Source of the DNA: Lysinibacillus odysseyi 34hs-1 = NBRC 100172
GTDB taxonomy: Bacteria > Bacillota > Bacilli > Bacillales_A > Planococcaceae
Length of the DNA stretch: 64,000 nt
Reading direction: 5' to 3'
Assembly: GCF_001591965.1 (NCBI RefSeq)
Contig: NZ_BCVX01000002.1
Coordinates: forward strand, 186,001 to 250,000
Shown: piece by piece, positions 16,978 through 27,906 of the stretch
How the letters are laid out: the number at the start of each line of letters is the position of its first letter
How positions within the stretch are numbered: position 1 is the first letter of the stretch
Notes under the pieces: generated by a model
Databases searched by the model: none
The model's input: the letters and a program-made list of their open reading frames with translations, nothing else
What the model was told of the DNA's origin: nothing
Made by a program: the position numbers and the translations under genes

Positions 16978-18390
16978 TTACTTAGTTACGATGTGGATTG
17001 GGTTGCCAAGTAATACTTCAGCAGCTTCCATCGTGATTTCACCTAATGTTGGGTGAGCGTGGATTGTTAATGCTACGTCTTCTGCAGTCATGCCGCCTTC
17101 AATAGCCAAGCCCATTTCAGCGATCATATCAGATGCACCTGCACCTACGATTTGAGCACCAATTAGTAGGCCGTCTTCTTTACGGGCAACTAATTTAACA
17201 AATCCTTCTGTTTGGTTAAGCGCTAATGCACGGCCGTTTGCTGCGAATGGGAACTTCGCTGCTTTTACTTCGATGCCTTCCGCTTTTGCTTGATCTTCTG
17301 AGTAGCCCACAGTCGCAAGTTCTGGATCTGTGAAGCATACTGCTGGAATTGCCAAGTAATCTACAACTGATTTTTCGCCAGCAATTGCTTCTGCTGCCAC
17401 TTTACCTTCGTAAGAAGCTTTGTGTGCAAGCTGAGGACCAGCTACGATATCACCAATTGCATAAATGTTAGGTACTGAAGTACGGCATTGTTTGTCAACT
17501 TCAAGTAAGCCGCGTTCAGCAAACTTGATACCAACTTCTTCTAGACCCATTTCATCTGTATTTGGACGGCGTCCTACAGTTACTAATACATAGTTTGCTT
17601 CGACAGTTTTTTCTTCTCCGCCAACTTCGTATGTGACAACTACGCCGTTTTCGTTTTCTTCTACACCTTTAGCTGATGCGCCAACTACTACTTCAACGCC
17701 TTTTTTCTTCAGGCCTTTTTTCACAACTTGCGTCATTTGTTTTTCAAAACCAGCTAGGATGTCTTTTCCACCTTCGATGATTGTTACTTGTGAACCAAGG
17801 TTTGCATAAGCAGAACCAAGCTCAGTACCAATGTAACCGCCGCCGATTACAACTAGCTTTTCTGGTACTTCCGGTAAAGAAAGCGCGCCTGTAGAGTTGA
17901 TTACACGTTCAGTGAATTTAAACGTTGGGATTTCAACAGGACGAGATCCTGTTGCTAAAATAGCGTTTTTGAATGTGTAAGTTTGTGCTTTTTCGCCATC
18001 AATTACACGTACAGTATTTGCATCTACAAAATATGCTTCACCTTTTACGATGTCTACTTTGTTTCCTTTTAGTAAGCCTTCAACGCCGCCTACAAGTTTA
18101 GAAACAACGCTATCTTTGAATGCTTGTGCTTTTGTCCAATCAAGTTTCACTTCTGAAGCTACTACACCCATATCATCTGAATGTTTCGCTTGCTCGAAAC
18201 GGTGACCTACTGAGATCAACGCTTTTGATGGGATACAACCTACGTTTAAACATACGCCGCCTAATGCGCCGCGCTCTACAACCGTTACCTTTTGTCCAGT
18301 TTGCGCTGCGCGGATTGCTGCAACATAACCACCAGGGCCTGCACCAACGACAAGAGTATCAATCTCGATTGGAAAATCTCCTACTACCAT
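16978..18390 (-). CDS. pdhD: Dihydrolipoyl dehydrogenase, E3 of pyruvate dehydrogenase
   Basis: A 470-residue FAD-dependent disulfide oxidoreductase that reoxidises the dihydrolipoyl groups of E2 with NAD. Visible features are the N-terminal FAD-binding [10 protein letters not shown] (about 16-25), the redox-active disulfide [13 protein letters not shown] (about 44-56), the NAD-binding [10 protein letters not shown] and the C-terminal catalytic His-x-His-Pro (IHAHPTLGE, about 445). It is full length. It is the last gene of pdhA-B-C-D, 5 nt after pdhC, with a strong terminator directly behind it. E3 may also serve other 2-oxoacid complexes. Confidence 0.97.
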   Translation of the reverse strand: MVVGDFPIEIDTLVVGAGPGGYVAAIRAAQTGQKVTVVERGALGGVCLNVGCIPSKALISVGHRFEQAKHSDDMGVVASEVKLDWTKAQAFKDSVVSKLVGGVEGLLKGNKVDIVKGEAYFVDANTVRVIDGEKAQTYTFKNAILATGSRPVEIPTFKFTERVINSTGALSLPEVPEKLVVIGGGYIGTELGSAYANLGSQVTIIEGGKDILAGFEKQMTQVVKKGLKKKGVEVVVGASAKGVEENENGVVVTYEVGGEEKTVEANYVLVTVGRRPNTDEMGLEEVGIKFAERGLLEVDKQCRTSVPNIYAIGDIVAGPQLAHKASYEGKVAAEAIAGEKSVVDYLAIPAVCFTDPELATVGYSEDQAKAEGIEVKAAKFPFAANGRALALNQTEGFVKLVARKEDGLLIGAQIVGAGASDMIAEMGLAIEGGMTAEDVALTIHAHPTLGEITMEAAEVLLGNPIHIVTK

Positions 18391-18395
18391 TTTTA

Positions 18396-19754
18396 TTACG
18401 CCTCCATTAATAAAAGTTCTGGTTCACTTAGCAAACGCTTTATATGATTTAAAGCATTTTGCGCAGTGGCTCCATCGATCATGCGATGATCAAAGCTCAA
18501 TGATAATGCTAACACAGGTGCTGCTATAATTTCACCATTTTTTATCACAGGTTTTTCAGAAATTCGGCCAATTCCTAAGATAGCAACCTCCGGATGGTTG
18601 ATAACCGGTGTAAACCATTGTCCTCCGGCAGATCCGATATTCGTAATCGACATCGATCCGCCCTTCATTTCATTCGGTGCCAGCTTGCCTTCACGTGCTT
18701 TTGTTGCTAGCTCATTGATTTCGCCTGATACCGCAAAGACAGATTTACGGTCAGCATGCTTGATAACAGGAACCAGTAATCCTTTTTCAGTATCAGCTGC
18801 TATGCCGATATTGAAATAATGTTTTTGAATAATTTCCTGTGCTGCATCATCCAATGAACGGTTAAATTCTGGGAATTCACGCAGCATAGAAACTAACGCT
18901 TTTACAACATAAGGAAGATATGTTAGCTTAACGCCTTTTTCCGCAGCTATTTCCTTGAAACGTTTGCGGTGTGCTACTAGTGCTGTAACATCTACCTCAT
19001 CCATTAATGTAACATGCGGTGCTGTTTGTTTCGAGTGTACCATCGCTTTAGCAATTGCTTTACGAATACCGCTCATTTTTTCGCGTGTTTCAGGGAAGTC
19101 ACCTTCCAAGTTGATTGCAGCCGGTGCAGCTTGTGCTGTTTCTACAGCTGTTTCATCAGCTTGTGGTGTTTCTTCCACTTGGCCGCCAGCCATAAATTTC
19201 TCGACGTCTTCTTTTAGGATACGGCCGTTTTTACCTGTACCCTTTATTTGACGAATCTCAACATCGTTATCTCTGGCAAATTTACGGACAGAAGGCATAG
19301 CGATCACACGGCTGTTTACATCCTGCTCATTACCCGAAATAACTACGCCCTTCTCTTTTTCACCAGCATCGTCTCTTTGCGGAGCTTCTTCCTGTTTTGC
19401 TTCTTTTTTGTCGATTTCTTGACCTGCTTCAGCAGTACCTTGAACCTGAGATTCTGTCTCAGCCTCGCCTTCACCGCCTGCATGGTCATCGCCTTTTAGT
19501 TTTAAATCCTCGTAGCCTGGCGCATCGAAGCGGATTAGTATATCACCAACAACGGCGACTGTTCCTTCTTCAACTAAAATTTCTTCTACAGTGCCTTCTA
19601 CAGGAGAGGGAATTTCAACGACTGCTTTGTCATTTTGCACTTCACATAAAATATCGTCTTCTTGAACTTTGTCTCCCGGTTTTACGAACCATTTAACGAT
19701 TTCACCTTCGTGAATGCCTTCACCGATATCCGGTAAGCGGAAATTGAATGCCAT
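18396..19754 (-). CDS. pdhC: Dihydrolipoamide acetyltransferase, E2 of pyruvate dehydrogenase
   Basis: A 452-residue E2 core subunit. One lipoyl domain (residues 1-76) carries the lipoylation lysine in [13 protein letters not shown] (~K44). A Gln/Glu-rich flexible linker (about 95-145) leads to the E3/E1-binding domain ([18 protein letters not shown], about 150-190). After a second linker comes the acetyltransferase domain, with the catalytic His-Arg-x-x-Asp-Gly in [10 protein letters not shown] near the C-terminus. It makes acetyl-CoA from acetyl groups delivered by E1. It is co-transcribed with pdhB upstream and pdhD downstream. Confidence 0.97.
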   Translation of the reverse strand: MAFNFRLPDIGEGIHEGEIVKWFVKPGDKVQEDDILCEVQNDKAVVEIPSPVEGTVEEILVEEGTVAVVGDILIRFDAPGYEDLKLKGDDHAGGEGEAETESQVQGTAEAGQEIDKKEAKQEEAPQRDDAGEKEKGVVISGNEQDVNSRVIAMPSVRKFARDNDVEIRQIKGTGKNGRILKEDVEKFMAGGQVEETPQADETAVETAQAAPAAINLEGDFPETREKMSGIRKAIAKAMVHSKQTAPHVTLMDEVDVTALVAHRKRFKEIAAEKGVKLTYLPYVVKALVSMLREFPEFNRSLDDAAQEIIQKHYFNIGIAADTEKGLLVPVIKHADRKSVFAVSGEINELATKAREGKLAPNEMKGGSMSITNIGSAGGQWFTPVINHPEVAILGIGRISEKPVIKNGEIIAAPVLALSLSFDHRMIDGATAQNALNHIKRLLSEPELLLMEA

Positions 19755-19770
19755 ACTTCTTCACCTCTTC

Positions 19771-20748
19771 TTAGAATGTTAAAACTTTTTTCGCTGTTTC
19801 CATTACATCTTTATAGTTAGGCAGCCAAACCCCTTCTGCCTGTGGGAATGGATAAACTGTATCCGGTGCTGCTACACGAAGTACTGGGGCTTCCAGACTT
19901 AAAATAGCACGCTCTGTAATTTCCGCTACTACGTTTGCTGCAATGCCCGCCTGCTTTTGGGCTTCCTGCACAACGATTGCGCGTCCTGTCTTTTCTACCG
20001 ATTTGATAATTGTATCGATATCAAGCGGCTGAATCGTACGAAGGTCCACTACTTCAACAGAGTATCCTTCTTTTTCTAATTCTTCAGCAGCCTTTAAGCT
20101 TTCATGAACCATAAGACCGTACGCAATAATGGTTAAGTCTTTTCCTTCACGCTTAACATCTGCCTTACCAATTTCAATTGTATAAGACTCTTCAGGTACT
20201 TCTTCACGGAATGAACGGTATAGTTTTAAGTGCTCAAGGAAAACAACCGGATTATCATCACGGATTGCTGAGATTAAAAGTCCTTTTGCATCATACGGCG
20301 TTGATGGTACGATCACTTTCAAGCCCGGCTGTTGTGTCATTAATCCCTCTAGTGAATCAGAGTGCATTTCCGGTGTATGCACGCCGCCTCCAAATGGAGA
20401 ACGGATTGTAACAGGTGCATTGTATGTGCCGCCTGTACGGTAACGCATACGAGCTAATTGACCGTTGATAGAGTCCATTACTTCATATACGAAGCCGAAG
20501 AATTGAATTTCCGGTACTGGACGGAAACCTTGAAGAGAAAGGCCAATTGCCAGGCCGCCGATGCCGGATTCCGCAAGCGGTGTATCAAATACACGGTCTT
20601 TACCAAATTCTTTTTGAAGGCCTTCCGTTGCACGGAATACTCCTCCATTTACCCCAACATCTTCACCGAAAACTAGAACATTCTCATCGTTTTTCAGTTC
20701 ACAGCGGAGTGCATCTGTAATTGCCTGAATCATCGTCATTTGTGCCAT
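19771..20748 (-). CDS. pdhB: Pyruvate dehydrogenase E1 beta subunit
   Basis: A 325-residue transketolase-type subunit that pairs with PdhA to form the thiamine-diphosphate-dependent E1 heterotetramer. The N-terminal pyrimidine-binding domain ([18 protein letters not shown]) is followed by the C-terminal transketolase domain. Length and sequence are typical of Bacillales PdhB. It starts 2 nt after pdhA ends, which points to translational coupling. Confidence 0.97.
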   Translation of the reverse strand: MAQMTMIQAITDALRCELKNDENVLVFGEDVGVNGGVFRATEGLQKEFGKDRVFDTPLAESGIGGLAIGLSLQGFRPVPEIQFFGFVYEVMDSINGQLARMRYRTGGTYNAPVTIRSPFGGGVHTPEMHSDSLEGLMTQQPGLKVIVPSTPYDAKGLLISAIRDDNPVVFLEHLKLYRSFREEVPEESYTIEIGKADVKREGKDLTIIAYGLMVHESLKAAEELEKEGYSVEVVDLRTIQPLDIDTIIKSVEKTGRAIVVQEAQKQAGIAANVVAEITERAILSLEAPVLRVAAPDTVYPFPQAEGVWLPNYKDVMETAKKVLTF

Positions 20749-20750
20749 GC

Positions 20751-21872
<1,122 letters not shown>

Positions 21873-21926
21873 TCAACTGTATTATTTTTTTGCAAAAATT
21901 TATTAGTACAACTTCTCCATAACATG

Positions 21927-21955
21927 AGTATAAAGAAGAAAATAGCATCGGTCAA
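21927..21955 (-). promoter_or_regulatory. Sigma-A promoter of the pdh operon
   Basis: On the minus strand TTGACC (21950-21955) and TATACT (21927-21932) are spaced by 17 bp. Both are one base off consensus. The pdhA ATG is about 63 nt downstream of the expected start. Confidence 0.8.
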
Positions 21956-22171
21956 TCATTGATTCTTTGAGAATTTCATTATTTTCTCTTTCTATTAGAG
22001 AAGCTCTTGTCCTCAAATCTGTTATATATCAATCAACAACCTGTATTAGTTCTGTATTATAAATAAGACATTGCAAAACAGCTGACCAGCTGATTGAACG
22101 TACCGTTTCTACTATTCCCATTCCCTACATGAAACAACTGCCTTTTTTTAAATTTCTTAAAGTTTTTTTCG

Positions 22172-22199
22172 TTGTCGAGAGTGAAGAGTATTGTATACT
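22172..22199 (+). promoter_or_regulatory. Candidate promoter of def
   Basis: TTGTCG (22172-22177) and TATACT (22194-22199) are 16 bp apart, with AAAGGAAG and the def ATG following about 37 bp after the -10. It is divergent from the pdh promoter. The remaining ~220 bp between the two promoters hold no gene I can see. Confidence 0.6.
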
Positions 22200-22235
22200 T
22201 AGGATATACCGTAGAAAGGGAAAGGAAGTTTTTAC

Positions 22236-22790
22236 ATGATTTTAATGGAGGACATCGTTCGTGAAGGTCATCCGGCTTTACGTACACGTGCAGAAGAAGT
22301 AGTATTTCCGCTAACAGAGGAAGACCGCAAGCTGGCTCATGATTTGTTAGAGTACCTAGTTAACAGTCAGGATCCGGAAATGGCTGAAAAATACAGCCTG
22401 CGTGGTGGGATAGGCCTCGCTGCCAACCAAGTAAATAAATTAAAGCGCATGTTTGCCCTGCATGTGGAAGATGCAAAAGGTGAGCAGTTAAGCTTTGTAG
22501 CAATAAACCCAAAAATCGTCAGCCACTCGGTTGAACAAACATATATTACATCTGGAGAAGGCTGCTTATCTGTCGATCGTGCCGTTCCCGGATATGTACC
22601 GCGTCACGCACGCGTAACGGTCAAATTTATGACTGTAGATGGAGAGGAAAAGAAATTACGTCTTTCAGGTCTTCCAGCTATTGCCTTTCAGCATGAGCTG
22701 GACCACCTAAATGGTGTCATGTTCTATGACCGCATCAACGAAAAAGACCCATTTAGCGATATTCCTAATTCCTCTCCATTTGAAAGATAG
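22236..22790 (+). CDS. def: Peptide deformylase
   Basis: A 184-residue type II peptide deformylase that removes the formyl group from nascent proteins. All three metal-site motifs are intact: GIGLAANQV (about 66-74), EGCLSV (about 108-113, Cys ligand) and HELDH (about 154-158, two His ligands and the catalytic Glu). AAAGGAAG lies 7-8 nt before the ATG. A second ATG three codons in is a weaker alternative. It corresponds to B. subtilis defB/ykrB in the same neighbourhood. Confidence 0.97.
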   Translation: MILMEDIVREGHPALRTRAEEVVFPLTEEDRKLAHDLLEYLVNSQDPEMAEKYSLRGGIGLAANQVNKLKRMFALHVEDAKGEQLSFVAINPKIVSHSVEQTYITSGEGCLSVDRAVPGYVPRHARVTVKFMTVDGEEKKLRLSGLPAIAFQHELDHLNGVMFYDRINEKDPFSDIPNSSPFER

Positions 22791-22911
22791 GAAATGATGC
22801 GTCTTATTGAGGCGTCCTGCAGGCTGCACGAGCAAATAATTTGCACTTTTAAGAGCATGAAGCTTGCAGCCGGTCAACTTGAACGTATAAACATCCTACT
22901 CTTTGAAATTT

Positions 22912-22943
22912 AAAAAACCGGGGGGAATTTCCCCCGGTTTTTT
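22912..22943. terminator. Bidirectional terminator between def and the HAD phosphatase gene
   Basis: An A6-CCGGGGG arm pairs with CCCCCGG-T6 around a short loop. T-runs are on both strands, so it can end both convergent transcripts. Confidence 0.92.
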
Positions 22944-22972
22944 ATATATAGATTGGCTGTACTTTCTTTGTT

Positions 22973-23755
22973 TTACTCGATTATTCCGAGTTTTTTCATT
23001 ACTTTATAAATACCATCATCATCTACATGAGGAGCCATCACATCTGCCGCTGCCTTGGTTTTTTCATGGCCATTTTCCATCACAACCCCTGTCCCGACAG
23101 CTTCTAGCATCTCAATATCATTCAATCCATCCCCAAAGGCTATTGCATCTTCCATGGACCGTCCTAAATGGTCAAGTATTTTTTGGATACCACGCGCCTT
23201 AGAGCCTTCCTTCGGCAAAATATCGCATGAATATTGGTGCCACCTTACAAATTGTACCTCCGGGAATGTTTCTCGATATAATGGTTCATCTTTTTCTTCA
23301 ATAAAAATCAACGTTTGGTAAACTGGCTTGTTTTTAAAGAAATACGCATCGATTCGCGGGTATGGATATTTGAGTGTTGCTAGACTTGTTTCAACTTTCT
23401 CATTATCCGGAAGGGAGGCAATCATTTCCCGTTCATCGAGGAATACAACTGGCTCTCCCCGACTCTCACCAAATGCGATAATTTTCTGGAGGTAGTCATT
23501 CGGAATAGAGTCCGTAAAAATAACCTCTCCCTTATAGACAACGTACTGACCATTGAATGTTACATATGTATCGATATCAAGCTCTTCTAACAGTTCCTTA
23601 ATCATGAATGGGGCACGTCCAGTTGCGATTGCAATTTCATAGCCATTTTCCCGTGCAGTAAATAATGCCTCTTTAGTCGAAGCAGGGAGACATTTCTCAC
23701 TATTGTAAAGGGTACCATCCACATCAAAAAATAATATTTTCTTCATATATTCCAT
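22973..23755 (-). CDS. ykrA: HAD-superfamily Cof-type phosphatase, YkrA-like
   Basis: A 260-residue haloacid-dehalogenase-type hydrolase. The catalytic motif I is FDVDGTLYN (about 9-17), motif II is the Thr in AIATGRAPF, and motif IV is the acidic FGDGLNDIEML (about 207-217). The middle holds a Cof-type (C2) cap domain. Such enzymes dephosphorylate sugar phosphates, FMN or similar small molecules; the substrate is not predictable here. It sits between def and rpoY-rnjA, where B. subtilis has ykrA. Confidence 0.88.
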   Translation of the reverse strand: MEYMKKILFFDVDGTLYNSEKCLPASTKEALFTARENGYEIAIATGRAPFMIKELLEELDIDTYVTFNGQYVVYKGEVIFTDSIPNDYLQKIIAFGESRGEPVVFLDEREMIASLPDNEKVETSLATLKYPYPRIDAYFFKNKPVYQTLIFIEEKDEPLYRETFPEVQFVRWHQYSCDILPKEGSKARGIQKILDHLGRSMEDAIAFGDGLNDIEMLEAVGTGVVMENGHEKTKAAADVMAPHVDDDGIYKVMKKLGIIE

Positions 23756-23775
23756 CCTCTCTTTCTATAAAGGTC

Positions 23776-23804
23776 TTTACAAATTACTGAATATTCATTA
23801 TAAT
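23776..23804 (+). promoter_or_regulatory. Sigma-A promoter of the 23-residue peptide gene
   Basis: TTTACA (23776-23781) and a perfect TATAAT (23799-23804) are separated by 17 bp. The expected start is near 23811, directly at the ribosome binding site, so the 5' leader is only about 15 nt. Confidence 0.75.
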
Positions 23805-23825
23805 AAGTATAAGGAGTGATGCGTT

Positions 23826-23897
23826 ATGTTAAAACGTCTCAAAAAGAAATTGTTGAAACAGTTGAATGGCATCCTCGGAAAAAAATCAATTGCGTAA
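23826..23897 (+). CDS. Very short cationic amphipathic peptide (23 residues)
   Basis: An ATG at 23826 opens 23 codons ending at TAA 23895-23897. The product begins MLKRLKKKLLKQL and continues NGILGKKSIA, with seven Lys, one Arg and no acidic residue (net about +8). Leu and Lys alternate so that the first 17 residues could form a one-sided amphipathic helix. AAGGAG lies 9 nt upstream, a near-perfect sigma-A promoter precedes it, and a strong terminator overlaps its stop, so it looks like a complete one-gene transcript. I recognise no family. It could be a membrane-active peptide, a small regulator or the decoded part of a small RNA. Confidence 0.6.
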   Translation: MLKRLKKKLLKQLNGILGKKSIA

Positions 23898-23926
23898 GCC
23901 CTTCAGTTTTTGAAGGGCTTTTCTTT
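23896..23926 (+). terminator. Terminator of the 23-residue peptide gene
   Basis: AAGCCCTTCA (23896-23905) pairs with TGAAGGGCTT (23911-23920), followed by a T-rich tail. It overlaps the peptide stop codon. Confidence 0.88.
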
Positions 23927-23980
23927 ATTTTAGGATAGCTGCGTGATAATATAAAGGAAATGCATTTATTTGACGAATTC

Positions 23981-24008
23981 TTTACATTGTCTTCATGTCA
24001 TCTATACC
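23981..24008 (+). promoter_or_regulatory. Candidate promoter of rpoY-rnjA
   Basis: TTTACA (23981-23986) and TATACC (24003-24008) are spaced by 16 bp. This gives a leader of about 95-100 nt containing a short upstream reading frame. Confidence 0.5.
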
Positions 24009-24075
24009 TTTTCAGACATGTACTTATATAAAAGTATGAAAGGTGACGGAAGAGTCATGTAAAGGGTGGACCTAA

Positions 24076-24123
24076 ATGCAACCACTATGTACGTACCAAA
24101 AGGAGAGTAATTATGATTTATAA
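24076..24123 (+). promoter_or_regulatory. Short upstream reading frame overlapping the rpoY start
   Basis: ATG at 24076 opens 15 codons (MQPLCTYQKESNYDL) ending at TAA 24121-24123, and reads through the rpoY ribosome binding site and start codon (24113) in another frame. AGGGTGG lies about 6 nt before its ATG. Its translation could affect rpoY initiation. Confidence 0.35.
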
Positions 24124-24322
24124 AGTTTATTACCAAGAAAATAAGAATGAGATTCCAGTTCGCGAAAACACAAAATCATTATACTTAGAGGCATCTACAG
24201 AGCGTGAAGTTCGTGAGTTTCTAAAAGATCGAAACTACAATATCGAGCTTGTGCAACTACTTGAAGGAAATTACCTAGAGTATGAGCGCAATAGCCCGAG
24301 CTTCCGACTGGAGAACGCTTAA
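24113..24322 (+). CDS. rpoY: RNA polymerase epsilon subunit
   Basis: A 69-residue protein of the YkzG/RpoY (DUF1447) family, the small epsilon subunit of Firmicutes RNA polymerase. It has the typical MIYKVYYQENK start and the segment LYLEASTEREVREFL. The ATG at 24113 has AAAGGAGAG upstream. It is 6 nt before rnjA, the fixed order in Bacillales. Confidence 0.95.
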   Translation: MIYKVYYQENKNEIPVRENTKSLYLEASTEREVREFLKDRNYNIELVQLLEGNYLEYERNSPSFRLENA

Positions 24323-24328
24323 TCGCTT

Positions 24329-25996
24329 ATGAAGTTTGTTAAAAATGATCAAGCGGCTGTTTTCGCACTCGGCGGACTGGGCGAAATCGGCAAAAACACA
24401 TACGGAGTTCAATTCCAAGATGAAATTATTTTAATCGACGCAGGTATTAAATTCCCGGAGGATGACCTGCTCGGGATCGATTATGTCATTCCCGACTACA
24501 CATATTTAGTACGAAACGTTGATAAAATCAAAGGTTTATTTATTACGCACGGCCATGAAGACCATATTGGCGGTATCCCTTATTTACTGCGCCAGCTGAA
24601 TATTCCTGTATACGGAGGCAAGCTTGCACTGGGTTTACTACGCAATAAGCTGGATGAGCACGGACTGCTTCGCACGACAAAGCTCATAGAAATCAAGGAA
24701 GAAGATGTCATTAAGTTCCGGAAAACATCGGTAAGCTTCTTCCGTACGACACATAGTATTCCAGATGCGTTTGGTATAGTAGTAAAAACGCCACCTGGCA
24801 ATATCGTCCATACAGGGGATTTCAAGTTCGACTTCACACCTGTAGGCGAGCCGGCCAACTTAACGAAAATGGCTGAAATCGGACGTGATGGCGTATTGTG
24901 TCTCCTTTCCGATAGTACGAATGCCGAAGTACCAAACTTTACGATGTCTGAACGTAAAGTCGGGGAAAGCATTAATGATATCTTCCGTAAAGTGGACGGG
25001 CGAATCATTTTTGCTACCTTTGCATCAAATATCCACCGTCTGCAGCAAGTAACTGACGCAGCTGCTGCACATGGTCGCAAAATCGCTGTTTTCGGGCGTT
25101 CAATGGATAATGCTATTACAATTGGGCGGGAGCTTGGTTATATTACTGCTCCGAAGGAAACATTTGTTGATGCCCAAAGCATTAACCGTCTTCCTGCAAA
25201 TGAAGTGCTGATTTTATGTACAGGATCGCAGGGTGAACCGATGGCAGCACTATCACGTATTGCGAATGGAACACATCGCCAAATTCAAATCCAGCCTGGA
25301 GATACGGTCGTCTTTTCATCATCTCCTATCCCAGGGAATACAATTAGTGTCAACAAGATTATCAACCTACTATTCCGTGCAGGCGCAGAAGTTATCCATG
25401 GATCTCTCAATAACATCCATACGTCTGGACATGGTTCACAGGAAGAGCAGAAACTAATGCTTCGTTTGATCAAGCCAAAATTCTTTATGCCAATTCATGG
25501 AGAATATCGTATGCTGAAAATGCATACGGAGCTGGCCATTGATTGTGATGTTCCTGCTGAAAATACATTTGTTATGGGAAATGGTGATGTATTGGCATTA
25601 AGCGCGAATGAAGCGCATGTAGCAGGACGTATCCCATCTGGCGACGTTTATATCGACGGCAGCGGAATTGGCGATATCGGCAATATCGTTCTGCGCGATC
25701 GCCGCATTCTTTCAGAGGAAGGGCTTGTCATCGTTGTAGTAAGCGTGGATATGGCGAACCAAAAAATCGTTTCTGGACCAGACATTATTTCCCGCGGATT
25801 TGTGTATATGCGCGAATCCGGCACGATGATTAACGAGGCCCAAAAAACATTGGCACAGCATTTAAATGCCACAATTCAGGAAAAGTCTACTCAGTGGACA
25901 GAGCTAAAGAACGAAATTACAGATGTTTTAGGTCCTTACCTTTTTGAAAAGACTAAACGTCGTCCAATGATTTTACCAATCATTATGGAAGTGTAA
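24329..25996 (+). CDS. rnjA: Ribonuclease J1
   Basis: A 555-residue metallo-beta-lactamase/beta-CASP RNase with 5'-3' exonuclease and endonuclease activity, central to mRNA decay and 16S rRNA maturation in Bacillales. The zinc motif HGHEDHIGG (about 74-82) is intact, with HTGDFKFD and the C-terminal HTSGHG and HGEYRML motifs. The C-terminus ([13 protein letters not shown]) matches B. subtilis RnjA exactly in style and length. The gene directly follows rpoY; its ribosome binding site (GGAGAA) lies within the rpoY end. Confidence 0.98.
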   Translation: MKFVKNDQAAVFALGGLGEIGKNTYGVQFQDEIILIDAGIKFPEDDLLGIDYVIPDYTYLVRNVDKIKGLFITHGHEDHIGGIPYLLRQLNIPVYGGKLALGLLRNKLDEHGLLRTTKLIEIKEEDVIKFRKTSVSFFRTTHSIPDAFGIVVKTPPGNIVHTGDFKFDFTPVGEPANLTKMAEIGRDGVLCLLSDSTNAEVPNFTMSERKVGESINDIFRKVDGRIIFATFASNIHRLQQVTDAAAAHGRKIAVFGRSMDNAITIGRELGYITAPKETFVDAQSINRLPANEVLILCTGSQGEPMAALSRIANGTHRQIQIQPGDTVVFSSSPIPGNTISVNKIINLLFRAGAEVIHGSLNNIHTSGHGSQEEQKLMLRLIKPKFFMPIHGEYRMLKMHTELAIDCDVPAENTFVMGNGDVLALSANEAHVAGRIPSGDVYIDGSGIGDIGNIVLRDRRILSEEGLVIVVVSVDMANQKIVSGPDIISRGFVYMRESGTMINEAQKTLAQHLNATIQEKSTQWTELKNEITDVLGPYLFEKTKRRPMILPIIMEV

Positions 25997-26042
25997 TAAA
26001 ATATTTACCGCAGCACGTATACTTGCTGCTTCTATGTACTCA

Positions 26043-26084
26043 AAAGAGCAGTCCAGAAAGTTTCCGCTTTCTGGACTGCTCTTT
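26043..26084. terminator. Bidirectional terminator between rnjA and ktrC
   Basis: An 18-bp perfect stem (26043-26060 with 26067-26084) with a 6-nt loop and flanking A/T runs lies between the convergent genes. Confidence 0.93.
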
Positions 26085-26091
26085 TAGTTTT

Positions 26092-26748
26092 TTATAACAC
26101 TTTTTTCATAAAACGATTAATATCCACATCGGCACCGATAATGAGCAGAAGGTCCCCCGTCAGAATAGGATCTGTCGGTTCTGGTGTAATAAGAATCTCC
26201 TCCCCTCTTTTAATTCCGACGATGTTAATGCCGTATTTTGCCCGTAGATCCAAATCTACAAGAGAGCGGCCGGCAATTCTGTCACTTACCTTGATTTCCA
26301 TAATGGAATGCTCATCGGATAACTCCAGGTAATCAAGTACATTATTGGAGATCATGTGATTAGCGATTCGGATCCCCATATCCCGCTCAGGATGGACGAC
26401 GAAATCCGCTCCAATTTTACGCAGCACTTTCTCATGATAATCATTATTTGCCTTAACAGTAATCTGCTGAACACCCAGCTCCTTGAGAATCAGGGTCGTT
26501 AAAATACTTGATTGGATATCTTCCCCAATAGCCACAATCACATGCTCGAAATTGCGTAAACCAAGTGATTTGATGACTGCTTCATCTGTTGTATCCGCTA
26601 CAACTGCCTGTGTCGCAATATGTGCAAAATCATCTACACGCTCCGGTGAAGAATCGATTGCCATAACATTCGCACCTTGAGAAATCAGCTCTTTTACAAT
26701 ACTCCCGCCAAAGCGGCCCAGTCCAATGACAACAAATTCTTTTCTCAT
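26092..26748 (-). CDS. ktrC: Potassium uptake regulatory subunit KtrC (RCK domain)
   Basis: A 218-residue cytoplasmic RCK protein: an N-terminal Rossmann fold with GLGRFGGSIV (about 8-17) and conserved AIDSSPERV, then an RCK_C domain. KtrC rings bind ATP/ADP and gate the KtrD channel; in B. subtilis the protein also binds c-di-AMP. It lies next to rnjA, as ykqB lies next to ykqC in B. subtilis. Its membrane partner ktrD is in this window at 52254-53603. Confidence 0.93.
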   Translation of the reverse strand: MRKEFVVIGLGRFGGSIVKELISQGANVMAIDSSPERVDDFAHIATQAVVADTTDEAVIKSLGLRNFEHVIVAIGEDIQSSILTTLILKELGVQQITVKANNDYHEKVLRKIGADFVVHPERDMGIRIANHMISNNVLDYLELSDEHSIMEIKVSDRIAGRSLVDLDLRAKYGINIVGIKRGEEILITPEPTDPILTGDLLLIIGADVDINRFMKKVL

Positions 26749-26820
26749 ATGTACTCCCCCTATTCCTATTGCTTACAGTGTAACGTAATTTCTGCAAAAT
26801 AAAAAGGTATGGCATATGCC

Positions 26821-27267
26821 CTACCTTTTCGAGTCTTCAATGATACGTTGAATACGTTTTTCAAGCATCCGTAAAGCGGCTCCTCCCGCTTGATAATGAC
26901 GAAGCTGGCCCTTCTCGTCAAATAGATAATAGGCAGGCACATAACGATTCGCAAAACGGTCTGTTATGAGGAAATCATTATCTACGACAAGCGGATGGGC
27001 TATATGATAATAATTTGCAACTGTCTTCACATTTTGAAGAATCATATCCTCTTCTGTACGAGGCATATGGACGGCTATGACATTTATATGAGTGTCATAT
27101 TTATCCGCCAGCCCGCTGATTGTATCCAGCCCATATTTACATAAATCACAGCTAACCGACCAGAAGTGGACAAATGTCGGTTTTTCTGTAAACAATTTTT
27201 CATTTACCTTTATATTATTTAACCAATTTGCTCCATCAAATGAAGGTATCGGAGCGCGCAGTTTCAT
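26821..27267 (-). CDS. ykuV: Thioredoxin-like thiol-disulfide oxidoreductase, YkuV-like
   Basis: A 148-residue thioredoxin-fold protein with the redox motif CDLC (about 40-43, in WSVSCDLCKYG) and the cis-Pro in RYVPAYYLFD. It has no signal peptide, so it is cytoplasmic. Length and sequence match B. subtilis YkuV, which reduces protein disulfides. In B. subtilis its upstream neighbour is the peroxiredoxin ykuU; here only a decayed copy remains at 27309-27579. AAGGAGGATG precedes the ATG. Confidence 0.88.
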   Translation of the reverse strand: MKLRAPIPSFDGANWLNNIKVNEKLFTEKPTFVHFWSVSCDLCKYGLDTISGLADKYDTHINVIAVHMPRTEEDMILQNVKTVANYYHIAHPLVVDNDFLITDRFANRYVPAYYLFDEKGQLRHYQAGGAALRMLEKRIQRIIEDSKR

Positions 27268-27308
27268 CTTTCATCCTCCTTGCTCCCTGTTATGATATGC
27301 AAATTTGG

Positions 27309-27579
27309 TTAAAGTGTCGCTTGACCGGGTCGCCAATTTGCAGGACATAATCCCCCACAATGCAGAGTTTGGACCACTCTTAATATTTCATCTTTTTAAA
27401 CGCTCTGTCCTACTCTAGGCAAGGTAGGGATGTATAGTATCGGTCGATATACCAACCACCACTGTATCCAGTCCGGTGAATTCATCATAGCGGTCGCTTA
27501 TAGCCGTAATTTCTGTCGGACATACAACTGTAAAATCCATCAGGTAAAAAAGCAGCACTGGCCATTTCCCCTTTTCCAT
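27309..27579 (-). pseudogene. ykuU: Decayed 2-Cys peroxiredoxin (ykuU) remnant
   Basis: Reading the minus strand from 27579 gives 54 codons beginning MEKGKWPVLLFYLMDF and running through the peroxidatic motif TVVCPTEITAISDRYDEF to ISTDTIHPYLA, then a TAG at 27415-27417. In another frame, 27311 to about 27390 encodes the peroxiredoxin C-terminus (DEILRVVQTLHCGGLCPANW) with the resolving Cys. About 60-70 middle residues and about 30 N-terminal residues are missing. The conserved Pro after the FxF-Y segment is also changed to Leu. It sits just upstream of the YkuV-like gene, as ykuU does in B. subtilis. Confidence 0.85.
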
Positions 27580-27906
27580 TACAGTTAATTCCTTTTCCTT
27601 TCTATAACTGCTTTCATTTTTAACTAATTATTCATTTTTACATCATTTTTCAAAAAGATAGATTTGTTCATCTATTCCATTTCAACTGAAACCTGCTTCC
27701 TTTTTAGCCCGTACCTCCTTCTACCTTGTTAAAATATTTTCACATTATGAGAAACTTTTTTACCTGCATTGCTTCTGTTGGCGCTTTAACCGGCTGACTC
27801 TTTGCTTTTACTAATGTTTTGTCTACCTAAAAGGCTTTCTAGCAGCCCTTATTCGAATAAGCAGCAAGCATTGAAGTGGCCTTTTTAAGAAACCTAAAAA
27901 AATCTC
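27580..27906. other. Gap between the peroxiredoxin remnant and the pot regulator promoter
   Basis: About 330 bp, AT-rich, with no open reading frame that I recognise. It may include eroded upstream parts of the peroxiredoxin gene. Confidence 0.4.
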
